A stretch of 64,000 nt of DNA from an uncultured Candidatus Entotheonella sp. (GTDB lineage Bacteria > Tectomicrobia > Entotheonellia > Entotheonellales > Entotheonellaceae). Positions within the stretch are counted from its first letter, which is position 1; the number at the start of each line of letters is the position of its first letter. Shown piece by piece: positions 26,996-38,300 of the stretch. The stretch is taken from contig OY282375.1 in NCBI GenBank assembly GCA_958295825.1, positions 4,139,489 through 4,203,488 on the forward strand, read 5' to 3'. The position numbers and the translations under genes are program-made. The notes under the pieces were generated by a model. That model was given only the letters and a program-made list of their open reading frames with translations, was not told the origin of the DNA and made no database searches.

Positions 26996-29251
26996 TCAGG
27001 CGGTGCCTAGCGGGCCGCCGTCGTCGCGGGTGATTACGATGGTGGCAGAGCGGGCGCGGCCCGCTGCGGCAGCCCTGGTGGCGTCGCGATTATCAGCCGG
27101 CCAATGGCCGCCCGAACTGCGCTCATCCGGGTGCTGGATGTTGACGAACATCGAGCGGCGGTCCGGCGTCATGTCGATGCCGGTGATTTCGCAGCCGATG
27201 GGCCCGACCAGAAAACGCCGCAGGCTCTCGTCCACGTTGCCGGCGTCGAGGCCGCCGTCCCCCACCGCACCGGGAGTCGCCGCCAGCATCTGGTTGTGGT
27301 TGCCGTCTGGCTGACTGATGTCGTCGTCCGTTTGGATCCACAACAAACCGGCCGAGTCGAACCACAAGCCATCGCAGTCAGTAAATTCGTTGCCGGCGGT
27401 CAAAGCGGAGAAATTGGTGGGGCCTCCCGCATCGGATCCGAACACGAAGATGTCCCACACAAAACCCGTCGAAGTCGGGTCGTTATCATTTTCCCGGAAT
27501 CGAATGATGTGGCCGTGGGAATTCGGACCCCGCGGATTGGAAGGTACCTCACCGAATTCGCGGTTCGCCAGGAATTCCGTGACTTCGTCTCGTGTACCTT
27601 GGTCGCCGTCGGTGCGGGCGTCCAGGTCGGCATCGTCGAAGCCGCGGCGGTCCGAGTTGTTGGTCAGCGTGAAGTAAACCTCACCGTTTCTGGGGTTTAC
27701 CGCCCCCCACTCAGGACGGTCCATAGGGGTCGCGCCCACGACAAACGCCGCCGCGCGGGTGTGCACCAGGATGGACGCCAGGCCCCCGAACAACCCGTAA
27801 AACGGGCTCTGCATGTCTTCGCTGGCGGCTTTCAGGTCGGGATTGTCCGGCCGCAGCGGAATCCAGACGCCGGTCTGGCGTCCGGTCATGGGGTCTGCGT
27901 CAAAGCGGGCTACGTACAGGGTGCCATCGTCCATGTAAGTGTCCCCGATATCCAGGGGCGACGATCCCGGGTTGTTGGCGGCGTACGCCTTGGCCGAGAC
28001 GAACTTGTAAATGAACTGCAGTTGGTCATCGTCGCCCATGTAAAACACGACCGGTTTGCCGTCGCCCACTTCGGCAGGCCATGCGCCTTCATGGGAGAAG
28101 CGACCGAGTGCCGTTCGCTTCCGGGGCGCGGCCTGCGGGTCCAGCGGATCGATTTCCACGATGTAGCCGAACTGGTTGCCCTCGTTGCGGTAGTCCTCCA
28201 CGGCTGATTTGCCCGCCATCGGGGTGATGTTGAAGCGGCTGAATTCATCATCGCTCTCGTCCATGTGACCGGCCAGGGTTGCCCATCCGTAGCGCCCATC
28301 GGGAAAGCGAACACCGATGCCGGCCAGGTAGTTGGCATAGCCAATCTCCTCCGGGTCTCTTTTGGACCCATCTTCGACCGTGCGGTCGTCGCGGAAGTAA
28401 AAGTCGTAATTCTCTTCGCAGGTGAGATACGTGCCCCACGGCGTATAGCCGTTGGCGCAGTTATACAACGTGCCGCGACCTGCGAGTCCGTTCTGGCTGT
28501 ATTTGGTCTTCAACAAGTCACTCCCGGCTGCCGGGCCGTGCAGGTGCATCTCCGTATAGGCGGTGATGCGGCGGTTGTACTTCGAGTCTTTGACTATCGT
28601 GAACTGGCCGGTGGCCTCGTCGCGCTGGATAACGACACAGGAAACGCCGTGGGCGCGCTGCTCTTTGCGCACTTCGTCGACATCGTTGCGATCGCCTGAC
28701 CGCCTCCCTTCTGGATCGTGCATCAATGCCTGTGTGATCTTCTCGTGGTTCACGCACAAGATGCCCAGGTCGCTGGCGTTGGGATCCAGTTCATAGTCAT
28801 CGTCGGCAATTTCTTTCAGGCCAAAGAAGCGCATGCCGTCATGGTTGTCGCCGGCGCGATAATCCCACTGCCATGCCGGTTCGGTGCCCATATTGGAATA
28901 CTCGGCGAGGTCTGACTTGAACGGATCCCCATAAGCGTACAGAACTTGAGCACTGTGACCCGGCGGCAGGGTAACCTTGTCATCCATGTTCAGCGACACG
29001 ACCTCGAAGTTGAACTCCGGCATCAATGGTTGGGTGGTTCCGTCAGGCATTGTGGTGACGTCGCCTTCACCGTCGCAGGCGCCGAGGACAAGCCCCGCGA
29101 GGCCCGCCAAGCTGAGGGTCGTGGCACCGGCCAACACGCTGCGGCGGGTCACCAACTGTTCGATCCATGCGTTCATCTGTTCGCGGTTGACGGCCCGTTT
29201 GGTGGCGCCGTTAGAATGTGCCGATTGTGTTGACAACGGTTTTTCAGACAT
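26996..29251 (-). CDS. PhoX-family (DUF839) alkaline phosphatase-like protein
   Basis: The roughly 751-aa exported protein has a Tat signal with a lipobox-like end (TRRSVLAGATTLSLAGLAGL then VLGACDGEGD). Family segments include NANS-like calcium and iron-binding loops such as CVNHEKITQALM, GTYLTCEENYDFYF and FSHEGAWPAE. PhoX enzymes are monomeric Ca/Fe phosphatases that release phosphate from organic esters outside the inner membrane. The start at 29251 has GAGGA 7 bp upstream. The lipobox suggests the protein is anchored rather than free. No pho box is evident to me, and the 3' flank is unremarkable. Confidence 0.88.
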   Translation of the reverse strand: MSEKPLSTQSAHSNGATKRAVNREQMNAWIEQLVTRRSVLAGATTLSLAGLAGLVLGACDGEGDVTTMPDGTTQPLMPEFNFEVVSLNMDDKVTLPPGHSAQVLYAYGDPFKSDLAEYSNMGTEPAWQWDYRAGDNHDGMRFFGLKEIADDDYELDPNASDLGILCVNHEKITQALMHDPEGRRSGDRNDVDEVRKEQRAHGVSCVVIQRDEATGQFTIVKDSKYNRRITAYTEMHLHGPAAGSDLLKTKYSQNGLAGRGTLYNCANGYTPWGTYLTCEENYDFYFRDDRTVEDGSKRDPEEIGYANYLAGIGVRFPDGRYGWATLAGHMDESDDEFSRFNITPMAGKSAVEDYRNEGNQFGYIVEIDPLDPQAAPRKRTALGRFSHEGAWPAEVGDGKPVVFYMGDDDQLQFIYKFVSAKAYAANNPGSSPLDIGDTYMDDGTLYVARFDADPMTGRQTGVWIPLRPDNPDLKAASEDMQSPFYGLFGGLASILVHTRAAAFVVGATPMDRPEWGAVNPRNGEVYFTLTNNSDRRGFDDADLDARTDGDQGTRDEVTEFLANREFGEVPSNPRGPNSHGHIIRFRENDNDPTSTGFVWDIFVFGSDAGGPTNFSALTAGNEFTDCDGLWFDSAGLLWIQTDDDISQPDGNHNQMLAATPGAVGDGGLDAGNVDESLRRFLVGPIGCEITGIDMTPDRRSMFVNIQHPDERSSGGHWPADNRDATRAAAAGRARSATIVITRDDGGPLGTA

Positions 29252-29353
29252 GCGGAAGTCCTCATGCAAGCACGTAAGCGAATCCCAAGCCTGTTTGACC
29301 TGGGCACGGATAATACCGCGTCAAAGATGGAGGTACACTGTGGGGAACGCACT

Positions 29354-29775
29354 AGGGCCTGTTGATATTTAGGCGAGTGCCAAGCGAGAACTCACCCCAT
29401 GAGTCATCGCCATGTAACTGACATCGCTCTTGTCCATAACGCATCGCAAGACGACGGAACCGCTTGAGGTGACAAAAGAAATGCTCCGCCAGATGGCGCC
29501 CAGCGATACGTGTCGAAGTCGCACGCAATCACCTCCACGCGATTGCGCCGGGGTGGAATCACGGCTTCCGCCTCCCGCTCCGCAAGTTCTTCACGCAGGC
29601 GGCGATTTTGGGTACTCAGCCCGCCGCGCCAACGACCGATGGCCTAGGCTCAGAACTCATAACCCTTGTCGGCAATCAGCGCGTCGGCCTCCGGCAATGC
29701 GGGCAGCGCCATGTCCGTCCCGCGATAGTCGCTGATCTGACCCGCGGTCAACACCATGACAACAGGCTTGCCGTC
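29354..29775 (-). pseudogene. IS5-family transposase remnant with one terminal repeat
   Basis: Minus-strand frames give DGKPVVMVLTAGQISDYRG, LPEADALIADKGYEF, then NRRLREELAEREAEAVIPPR and finally AGRHLAEHFFCHLKRFRR. These are the C-terminal half of an IS5-family transposase, broken by frameshifts. The end at 29354 (GGGCCTGTTGATATTT) is the terminal inverted repeat. It matches the ends of the element at 62312-62526. The other end of the IS is missing; the sequence joins a permease fragment. Confidence 0.8.
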
Positions 29776-29925
29776 CAAGACGTCGGCTCGATGAGGATCG
29801 CCAAGAACTTCCTGCAGACTGACGTGGTGGTCATCGGGATCATCCTCATCGGCTTCGCCATCGAAATGCTGATGCGCGCGCTCGAAGTCTGGCTCATCCC
29901 CTGGGAAGGGAAAGGGCTGATCTTC
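29776..29925 (+). pseudogene. ABC permease 3' fragment (TauC/SsuC type)
   Basis: The plus-strand frame reads MRIAKNFLQTDVVVIGIILI followed by GFAIEMLMRALEVWLIPWEG. This is the last 45 or so residues of a nitrate/sulfonate/taurine-type ABC permease, including its final helix. The rest of the gene was lost when the IS5 element inserted or deleted to its left. Confidence 0.75.
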
Positions 29926-29965
29926 CCTCGACGAGGGAGGGAATTCCTGCGTTCTCTCTTCCACT

Positions 29966-30200
29966 TCCTAATATTTGAACACCACCTGACCGAATGCCAA
30001 GCGGGTGTCTTTGCCTTCGAACACGTCGCCGCCGCACATGTAGGCGTAGCCGCTGCCAGCGACCAGTGATTGTCGACGCGGTAGCTCACCATCATGTCCA
30101 CTTCGGCTCCCACGTCCTTCGAACCATGCGAACCCAAGCTTCCGAAGTCCATCACCTTTCGGTTAAAAGCGCCGGTACCGAAGTAGCGGGCGTCGTTCTC
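29966..30200 (-). pseudogene. outer-membrane beta-barrel protein C-terminal fragment
   Basis: Minus-strand translation gives GSKDVGAEVDMMVSYRVDN, HWSL and, after a frameshift, GYAYMCGGDVFEGKDTRLAF ending in VVFKY before a stop. Alternating strands, a terminal aromatic residue and the DVGAEVD.....Y..NHWS pattern recall alginate-export/porin-like barrels. Only the last strands survive. Confidence 0.65.
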
Positions 30201-30293
30201 GTTAAAGCAATTTCGGTTCTAGTTGTACTATCATGGTATCTTGGTTAGCTTGAATCGTCTTTCCTACCGCTTTCCCACAGGAGACCTCCAACC

Positions 30294-31129
30294 ATGGCAG
30301 CTTACCTGTCCCAAGACCTCCGACTGCGCGTCATCCGAGCCGTCGAAAGACGCAGGCCTACCTCAGCACCAGACGCACCCAGGCAAAACCCTGTGGCGGC
30401 GACCGACGCTCCAGGCGCATCGAAGCACAAGCCGACTTTCTCAGGGCTGCCGTACACCAGACGCCCGACGTCACCCTCGCCGAACTCCAACAACGCCTGC
30501 GCAGCGAGCGGGGTGAGACCTTCGCCATCAGTACCCTGCACGAGTTCTTCCGACGCCACGGCATCACGTTGAAAAAAAGACGGCGCACGCCCGTGAGCAG
30601 GAGCGTGATGACATAGCCGCAAGGCGACAAGCCTGAACTGCCATGCAGCCCCACCTTGAGGCGACCAAGCTCGTCTTTATCGATGAGATCGGAGCAACTA
30701 CCAACATGGCCAGGCGGCGGGGCCGTTCGTCGCCTGGCAAGCGTTGCCGGGCGTCCGTTCCACACGGTCATTGGAAGACCACCACCGCTGGTGTGCGGCT
30801 TGCGTCTGGATGGTCTCACGGCGCCCATGGGCATCGACGGCGCCATCGTTGTGCTGGATAACCTTGCGGCTCACAAAGTTCAAGGGGTCCGCGAAGCGCT
30901 CGGCGAGTCGGGAGCCACGCTGTTGTACCTGCCGCCGTACTCACCGGATTTCAATCCGATTGAGCAAGCGTATGCGAAGCTCAAGGCGTTGCTTAGCAAG
31001 GCTACACACGCATCGTTGACGGCCTGGAGTCGGCCATCGCCACGGCCCTGGAGGCGTTTTCACCTGAGGAATGCGCTAACTACTTCACCCATGCAGGATA
31101 TAAAACAATATGATCCGAATATGTTCTAG
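30294..31129 (+). pseudogene. IS630-family transposase, degenerate
   Basis: The N-terminus MAAYLSQDLRLRVIRAVE is followed, in other frames, by VTLAELQQRLRSERGETFAI, FFRRHGITLKK and finally DNLAAHKVQGVREALGESGA with LLYLPPYSPDFNPIEQAYAK. These are the HTH and the D...PPYSPDLNPIE catalytic end of IS630/Tc1-type transposases. At least three frame breaks and an in-frame stop near 30615 make it inactive. The frame extends to 31129, where GATATAAAACAATATGATCC resembles the flank of the other IS630 relic (about 63212). Confidence 0.85.
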
Positions 31130-31138
31130 ATGCTGTCC

Positions 31139-31325
31139 GCCCATACTCCGCTTGCCGTGCTGTCCAACGCCAGCAACTCCTCAAGGCCCTAGCTGTCGTG
31201 CACCGCCGCGTCCGTCACCCGGTAGCGCCGTATCAGTTTGTGCTTGCGGCCGATGGTGACGGGGTTCTTGTAACCGTTTTTCGGTTGCGTTGGGCAACAC
31301 GAGTTATAGAATTAGAGGAGTCGTG
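31139..31325 (-). pseudogene. IS5-family transposase fragment (middle part)
   Basis: Minus-strand translation reads GYKNPVTIGRKHKLIRRYRV, TDAAVHDS, stop, GLEELLALDSTASGVWADS. This is the central DDE region of the same IS5-type transposase whose N-terminal part lies at 31365-31925 in opposite orientation and whose C-terminal part resembles 5680-6010. Confidence 0.75.
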
Positions 31326-31364
31326 CGATTACCTTGCTGTAAAACTGTCCGATGAGTGAAGTAT

Positions 31365-31925
31365 TGATAAGGGCATCTCTAATAATACCCATCCTCCACT
31401 TGGTTCAGAATCCTGAAACACGTTTACCAACAAGGCTGGAGGAGTTGAACAGGGCTCAGACGGGCTGTTTTGATGGTGAGAATCGCTACGCCGCTCTGGA
31501 TGCCAAGTAGGATCCCTTGGTGAAGATCAACGCAGGGGTGCAAACTCTGGGACTCCATCATCAAGTTCAAAGTCATCCTTCTGTCTGTGCGCTTTCTACA
31601 ATCTGTCGGATGACCAACTCGAATATCAGATGCGTGACCGCCTGTCCTTCGTGCGTTTCTTGGGGCTGGCACTCGAAGACGAGGTGCCGGACGCCAAAAC
31701 CGTGTGGCTCTACCGCGAGCAGTTATCACAGGCTGGTCTCATCGATGCCTTGTTTGAGGATTTTGACGGCTACCTGAAAAGCCAGGGCTTTCAGGCAAAG
31801 GGCGGCCAGATCATCAATGCTTCAATTGTGGGACGGTGCCCGTCCAACGCAACAGCCGTGACGAAAACGAGCCGATTAAGCGCGGTGAGACCCCCGATGC
31901 CCGGGCCAATAAGCCGGCCAAACGT
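31365..31925 (+). pseudogene. IS5-family transposase N-terminal fragment with terminus
   Basis: GGGCATCTCTAATAATACCC (from about 31373) looks like an IS5-group end. Downstream frames give FDGENRYAALDAK, stop, YNLSDDQLEYQMRDRLSFVR, FLGLALEDEVPDAKTVWLYR and NSRDENEPIKRGETPDARAN. This is the N-terminal half of the transposase with one stop and two frameshifts. It ends abruptly where the next fragment begins. Confidence 0.8.
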
Positions 31926-31928
31926 CGG

Positions 31929-32255
31929 TCATTTGAGCAGGCTGGCTGCGGTGGCCCCCCGATGCGTGCTGTCGATCATGAGGGTTCCGGTGGCGGTACG
32001 TTCAGCAGCCAGGGCTTGGAAGATACGGTCGAACACCCCGGCCTTGCTCCAGCGCACGAAGCGGTTGTAGAGGGTCTTGTGCGGACCGTAGCCGGCGGGC
32101 GCGTCGCGCCATCTCAGCCCGTATCGGATGACGTGGGATGATGCCGCTGATGACCTTTCGGTCATCGACCCGTGGACGCCACGCACCTTGCCCGGCAGCA
32201 GGGGTTGAAGGCGGGCAAACTGAGCGTCGGATAGCCAGAAGTCGTGTTCGGGCAT
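31929..32255 (-). pseudogene. IS5-family (IS427-like) transposase OrfA fragment
   Basis: This 108-codon frame begins MPEHDFWLSDAQFARLQPLL and continues VIRYGLRWRDAPAGYGPHKT, LYNRFVRWSKAGVF and MIDSTH, the N-terminal orfA half of IS427-group elements. The second half (DDE C-terminus) is absent, cut by the previous fragment. Confidence 0.85.
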
Positions 32256-32359
32256 GAGGAACCTCCTGATGGAGTCAGAGTCTTGAATCCTGCATGCTCA
32301 AGGATAAGCCTTTTATAAGTCCTGAGTCTATCCACGAGATATTTTTTAGGTGTCCATAG

Positions 32360-35300
32360 GTGAACTCTGAACCCATTAGCAAACGCAGCATGGCTCGAAG
32401 TCCAGCGTCCGGTTCACTGTTCCGACATCCGGCCTGGCTGCTGCGTCGAACCGAGTCGCTGCGGACCACGCTGATCGCAGTCGCGTTCTGGACATTGGCG
32501 GTCATCGCTCTGACCAACCTGAGGTACGTGCATCTTGGGGGGATGCCAAAGGTCGAGGGCCTCACGACACGGGCTACCATGGCCTGCTGCGCCCTCTTGT
32601 TGAGCCTGGTTGGAGCCCGGTGCGTGATGGCCTGGCGGAAGTCCGGTTCACTCGCCCCCATCCGAAGGACACTCGGCGGAACGCCCGGCATGTTGCTGTT
32701 TGCCGCAGTGGCGTCCTATCTGGCAATCGGCGCCTCGGTGCTGGGGATGGAAGCAATCCGGGAACCGGATACGGCCGGGCTCTTGAAGTATTCCGTCCTC
32801 CATCTCGGCGTGCTCGCGGCCGCCGCGGTCGGCGGTCGCGCGGTGCTGGAACGAACTGGAGCCGAGCGGTTGTTGCGAGGCGTGCTCTTGGTGCTGATTG
32901 TGAACTGCGCCGTCATTCTCGCTTCGCCGGTCCTGCGCGATCTCGGCATCCTGCCGCCCTACAGAATTCCGTTTCGCCTGACCGGCTTTTTCCTTGATCC
33001 CAACGACGCCAGCTTGGCCGTCTGCATGACGGTGGCGTTGGCCGCGGGCTTGCTGACCAACGGCGGGGGGCGCGCTCTCGGCTGGCTGGGCCTGGCCGCC
33101 GGCCTCGCCGCAAGCTTGGCCACGGCGTCCCGAACGGCGCTCGTCGTACTCGGCGCGCTGGCGGTCGTGTTCCTGTTGATCAACGTCCGCAGCAAACCGA
33201 GGACCTTCATCCTTGCCTGGGCCGCCACGGGATTGACCACGATGGCGGCATTCGCCGCCATCGTGGGCTTCTCCGGAGGCTTTTCCCAGTGGTGGATGTT
33301 GCGGTCCACTGCCGACGTTGTGCATGAGGGGAGTCTGTTCTGCGACCCTTCGCCGACCGGCGATCCCGGCGCGGACTGCGCCGTCCTGCTGGCGATGAGC
33401 GACATCCTGGCCGGGGACATGGCCTTGAACTGGCACAGGGCCGTGCCCGTCAACCGCTGGCAGGGCGTGACGGTGGATGGCCCGGAGGGACGCGTCACCG
33501 GGCTGGATCTGGCGGGACTGGGATTGAACGGCCGCATCCCTCCGGATCTCGGCCGCCTGGATCGCCTCGTTTCGCTGTCCCTGAGCTGGAATCGGCTCAC
33601 CGGCCCCATTCCGCCCGAGTTGGGCAATCTGTCGAGCCTCGAGCATCTGAACCTGAGCCACAACGATTTGGCGGGGGGCATCCCGCCGGCCCTGGCGAAG
33701 CTCGAGAACCTCGACGGGCTGTGGCTGAAGCACAGCCGCCTGACCGGCCCTGTCCCGGCCGTCCTCGGAGAGCTCGACCTGTCCGTCCTGCGTCTCGTGG
33801 GCAACGATTTCGACGCCATTCCTCCCGAACTCGCCGCCGCCGGCCCCGGTCTGGTGAGGAGCTGCCAGCCGCTGCCGCCAACGACCCCGGCGCTGTTCGA
33901 CGACTGCACGGTGCTGTTGGCTGTGAAGAATACGCTGGCCGGCGACGTGTCGCTCAACTGGCACCCGGCGATCCCCGTCAGCTTGTGGCAAGGCGTGCGC
34001 GTGGGCAGTCCCCAGGAACGTGTGGTCAAGCTCCTCCTGAGTGGGAAAGGGCTGAACGGACGCATTCCCCCGGAGCTCGGCAGCCTGGATGGCCTCGTCG
34101 AGGTGAATCTGTCCCACAATCGTCTCACCGGTCCCATTCCGCCCGAGTTGGGGCGCCTCGTCGGTTTGCGCAATTTGAGTCTGGACTACAACGTCCTGAC
34201 CGGCGCCATCCCCGCAGAACTGGGACAACTCAGCCAGCTCGAGTCCTTGTGGCTGAGAAAGAACCGCTTGACCGGCCCTGTTTCGCCGGCAGTGCTCGCG
34301 ACCCCCGAACACGATCTCGATTATCTCGAGTTCTGCACACCGCCATCGCCTCCCAGTCCGACGTTGTTCGACGACTGCACGCGGCTGTTGGCGATGAAAG
34401 ACACGCTGGCTGGCGAGGCCGAACTCAACTGGAGCGCAGCCTTGCCGATCAACGAATGGGAAGGGGCGTCCCTGAGCCCTTCGCCGAAACGTGTGGTCAA
34501 GCTCCTCCTGAGTGGGAAAGGGCTGAATGGACGCATTCCCCCGGAGCTCGGCAGCCTGGATGGCCTCGTCGAGGTGAATCTGTCCCACAATCGTCTCACC
34601 GGTCCCATTCCGCCCGAGTTGGGGCGCCTCGTCGGTTTGCGCAAGTTGAGTCTGGACTACAACGTCCTGACCGGCGCCATCCCCGCAGAACTGGGACAAC
34701 TCAGCCAGCTCGAGTCCTTGTGGCTGAGAAAGAACCGCTTGACCGGCCCTGTTTCGCCGGCAGTGCTCGCGATCCCCGCACACGATCTCGATTATCTCGA
34801 GTTCTGCACACCGCCATCGCCTCCCAGTCCGACGTTGTTCGACGACTGCACGCGGCTGTTGGCGATGAAAGACACGCTGGCTGGCGAGGCCGAACTCAAC
34901 TGGAGCATAGCCTTGCCGATCAGCGAATGGGAAGGGGTGTTCGTGGGCCCTTCGCCGAAACGTGTGGTCAAGCTCCTCCTGAGTGGGAAAGGGCTGAACG
35001 GACGCATTCCCCCGGAGCTCGGCAGCCTGGATGGCCTCGTCGAGGTGAATCTGTCCCACAATCGTCTCACCGGTCCCATTCCGCCCGAGTTGGGGCGCCT
35101 CGTCGGTTTGCGCAATTTGCGTCTAGATTACGACGTCCTGACCAGCCCCGTTCCGCCGAAGCTGTTCGAGATCCCAGAAAACACTTTAGCTGTTTGTCAG
35201 CCACCGCCGCGAAGCAGCCCCGAGTTGTTCGACGACTGCGTGCGGCTATTGACGATGAAAGACACGCTGGCTGGCAGGGCCGAACTCAACTGGAGCGTAG

Positions 35301-38300
35301 CCTTGCCAATCAACGAATGGCAGGGCGTGACCGTGGGCGGTCCGGAAGGTCGTGTCATTGCGCTGGAGCTGCCCAGAATGAGACTGAATGGGCGCATTCC
35401 CTCGGTGTTGGGGCATCTCGCCGGCTTGCGGCGTCTGGTGCTTGACGGCAACCTGTTGACCGGCACCATTCCGCCCGAGCTGGGGAAACTGACCGACCTG
35501 GAAATACTCGGGCTTGCCGACAACGTCCTGACCGGCCCCATCCCACCGGAACTGGCGGAGCTGCCGAGCTTGAAGGAACTCTGGCTGAGCGGCAACCACC
35601 TGTCCGATTCCCTCCCCCCCGAACTGCGTTCGGTCGCCGGCGGGGAAGCGCCCTGCCCCGCCGTTCCTGCCGACAATCTTGGTTTGCGCGCCGATTGCGC
35701 ACTTCTGCTGGCGACGAGGGACATTCTCTCCGGCGACGCGCCGCTCAACTGGAGCGAGAACCTACCCATCGAGTTCTGGCAGGGCGTCACCGTCGGCGGC
35801 TCGCTGGCACGCGTGACGAAGCTTGAACTGTCAGGGTTAGGTCTGAACGGGCGTATCCCGCCGGAACTGGGACGATTGAGCCAACTCGTGTCGCTTGATC
35901 TGAAACGCAACCGGCTCACCGGTCCGGTGCCTCCCGAACTGGGGGAGTTGACCAACCTGGAGTACCTAGTGCTCTCCTTCAACGCCTTGAGCGGCCCGAT
36001 TCCGCCGGAACTGGGGAAACTGCCACATCTCAGGGAGTTGCGGCTGAAGAACAACCGCCTGAGCGGCTCCGTACCGGCGGAACTCGAAGGGCTGGAGAAG
36101 CTAACCCTCCTGCGCCTCTCCAACAACGACCTGGACCGCCCCTACTCGCGGCATCTCTTCGGGAGCGCCAACAACGACGTTGTTCTCGACGATCTGCGCC
36201 GTCGTCGGCCGCTCGGCGACGCAGAAACGGCAGAGGCAGCGGACCGCCGCACGAACCGGGATCGTCCGGATGTGGTCAGGCGCCTGTTCTGTCGACCGTC
36301 CTCCGACATCGCTTCCGATCTGCAAGCCGACTGCGCCCTTCTGCTGGCGAGCAGGGACATTCTCTCCGGCGATGCGCCGCTCAACTGGAGCGAGAACCTA
36401 CCCATCGAGTTCTGGCAGGGCGTCACCGTCGGCGGCTCGCTGGCACGCGTGACGAAGCTTGAACTGTCAGGGTTAGGTCTGAACGGGCGTATCCCGCCGG
36501 AACTGGGACGATTGAGCCAACTCGTGTCGCTTGATCTGAAACGCAACCGGCTCACCGGTCCGGTGCCTCCCGAACTGGGGGAGTTGACCAACCTGGAGTA
36601 CCTAGTGCTCTCCTTCAACGCCTTGAGCGGCCCGATTCCGCCGGAACTGGGGAAACTGCCACATCTCAGGGAGTTGCGGCTGAAGAACAACCGCCTGAGC
36701 GGCTCCGTACCGGCGGAACTCGAAGGGCTGGAGAAGCTAACCCTCCTGCGCCTCTCCAACAACGACCTGGACCGCCCCTACTCGCGGCGTCTCTTCGGGA
36801 GCGCCAACAACGACATTGTTCTCGACGATCTGCGCCGTCGTCGGCCGCTCGGCGACGCAGAAACGGCAGAGGCAGCGGACCGCCGCACGAACCGGGATCG
36901 TCCGGATGTGGTCAGGCGCCTGTTCTGTCGACCGTCCTCCGACATCGCTTCCGATCTGCAAGCCGACTGCGCCCTTCTGCTGGCGAGCAGGGACATTCTC
37001 TCCGGCGATGCGCCGCTCAACTGGAGCGAGGACATCCCCATCGAGTTCTGGCAGGGCGTCACCGTCGGCGGCTCGCCGAAGCGTGTGACTGCCCTGGAAT
37101 TGCCGCGCGCGGGGCTGAACGGGCGCCTGTCCGCAGAGTTGGGAGAACTGGGCGGCCTCGTCGCTCTGAACCTGAGCCACAACCGGCTCACCGGCCCTGT
37201 ACCTCCAGAACTGGAAGGACTGGACAATCTCTTTTTCCTGCGCCTCGCTGGCAACGACCTGAATCGGCCCTTTCCGCCGGCGCTCCACAAGATTGTCGAC
37301 CATGACCTCGACACGCCGGTTTTCTGCCGGCCGAGGAAAATCGATCCGGGCCTGCTCGCCGATTGCACCCTGTTGCTGAGGGTGAGGGACGCCCTCGCGG
37401 GAGATGCGCCGCTCAACTGGCGCGAGGAGGTGCCCGTCGATGACTGGCTGGGCGTCGCCGCGGATCGTTCGCGTGGCCGCGTGACGGCGCTGGACCTGAC
37501 GCAAATGGGGTTGAACGGACGCATTCCCGCGGAATTGGGGCAGCTTGCAGGCCTCGTCTCCTTGCGCCTGGGTCGCAACCGGCTTGCCGGCGGCATCCCG
37601 CCCGAGCTCGGCAACCTCGTCGATCTGCGCATGCTGGCATTGAATGGCAACCTCTTGGCCGGTTCCGTACCGCCGGAACTGGGCAAGCTGTCGAGGCTCA
37701 CCGACCTGTGGCTGCACGGGAACCGTCTGATCGGCCCCGCACCTCCCTCGGTGGCCGCGCTACCCAAGCTGGTCGTGTTGCGCCTGGATGGTGACGACGC
37801 GGTTGGCGAACTGCCGGCACAGGATCGTGGCCGCGGTGGGTTTTCCGACCGGAACTTGCTCTGCCAACCATCGTTCGCAATCACATCGCGCCTGCATGGC
37901 GACTGCGCCACGTTGTTGGACGCACGGGACGTGCTGGCCGGCGACGTCGAACTGAACTGGAGCGACGCGGTCCCCATCGGCCATTGGCGGGGCGTCACCG
38001 TCGGCCCCGCCAGCGATGTCGGGGCCGTCGAAGGGCCGCGCGTTGTTGCTCTGGATCTGTCGCACATGGGACTGAACGGGCGGATTCCCGCGCAGCTATC
38101 GGCTCTGGACGGCCTTGCCGTTCTGCGTCTCGGCGACAACCGGCTTGCGGGATCCATCCCGCCGGAACTGGGCGCCCTGTCCGGGCTGCGGACGCTGGTA
38201 CTGGAGAACAACGCGCTGGCCGGCGCGATCCCAGAGGAGCTGGGTGCGTTGCAGGGACTCGTTTCGCTGCGTCTCGGGAACAACGAACTCAGCGGTCTTA

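Noticed and set aside
33902-37075. Regular direct repeats considered as a CRISPR array or other non-coding array
   Set aside because: The units are 471 and 636 bp, in frame and protein-coding, with no short spacers and no cas genes in the window.
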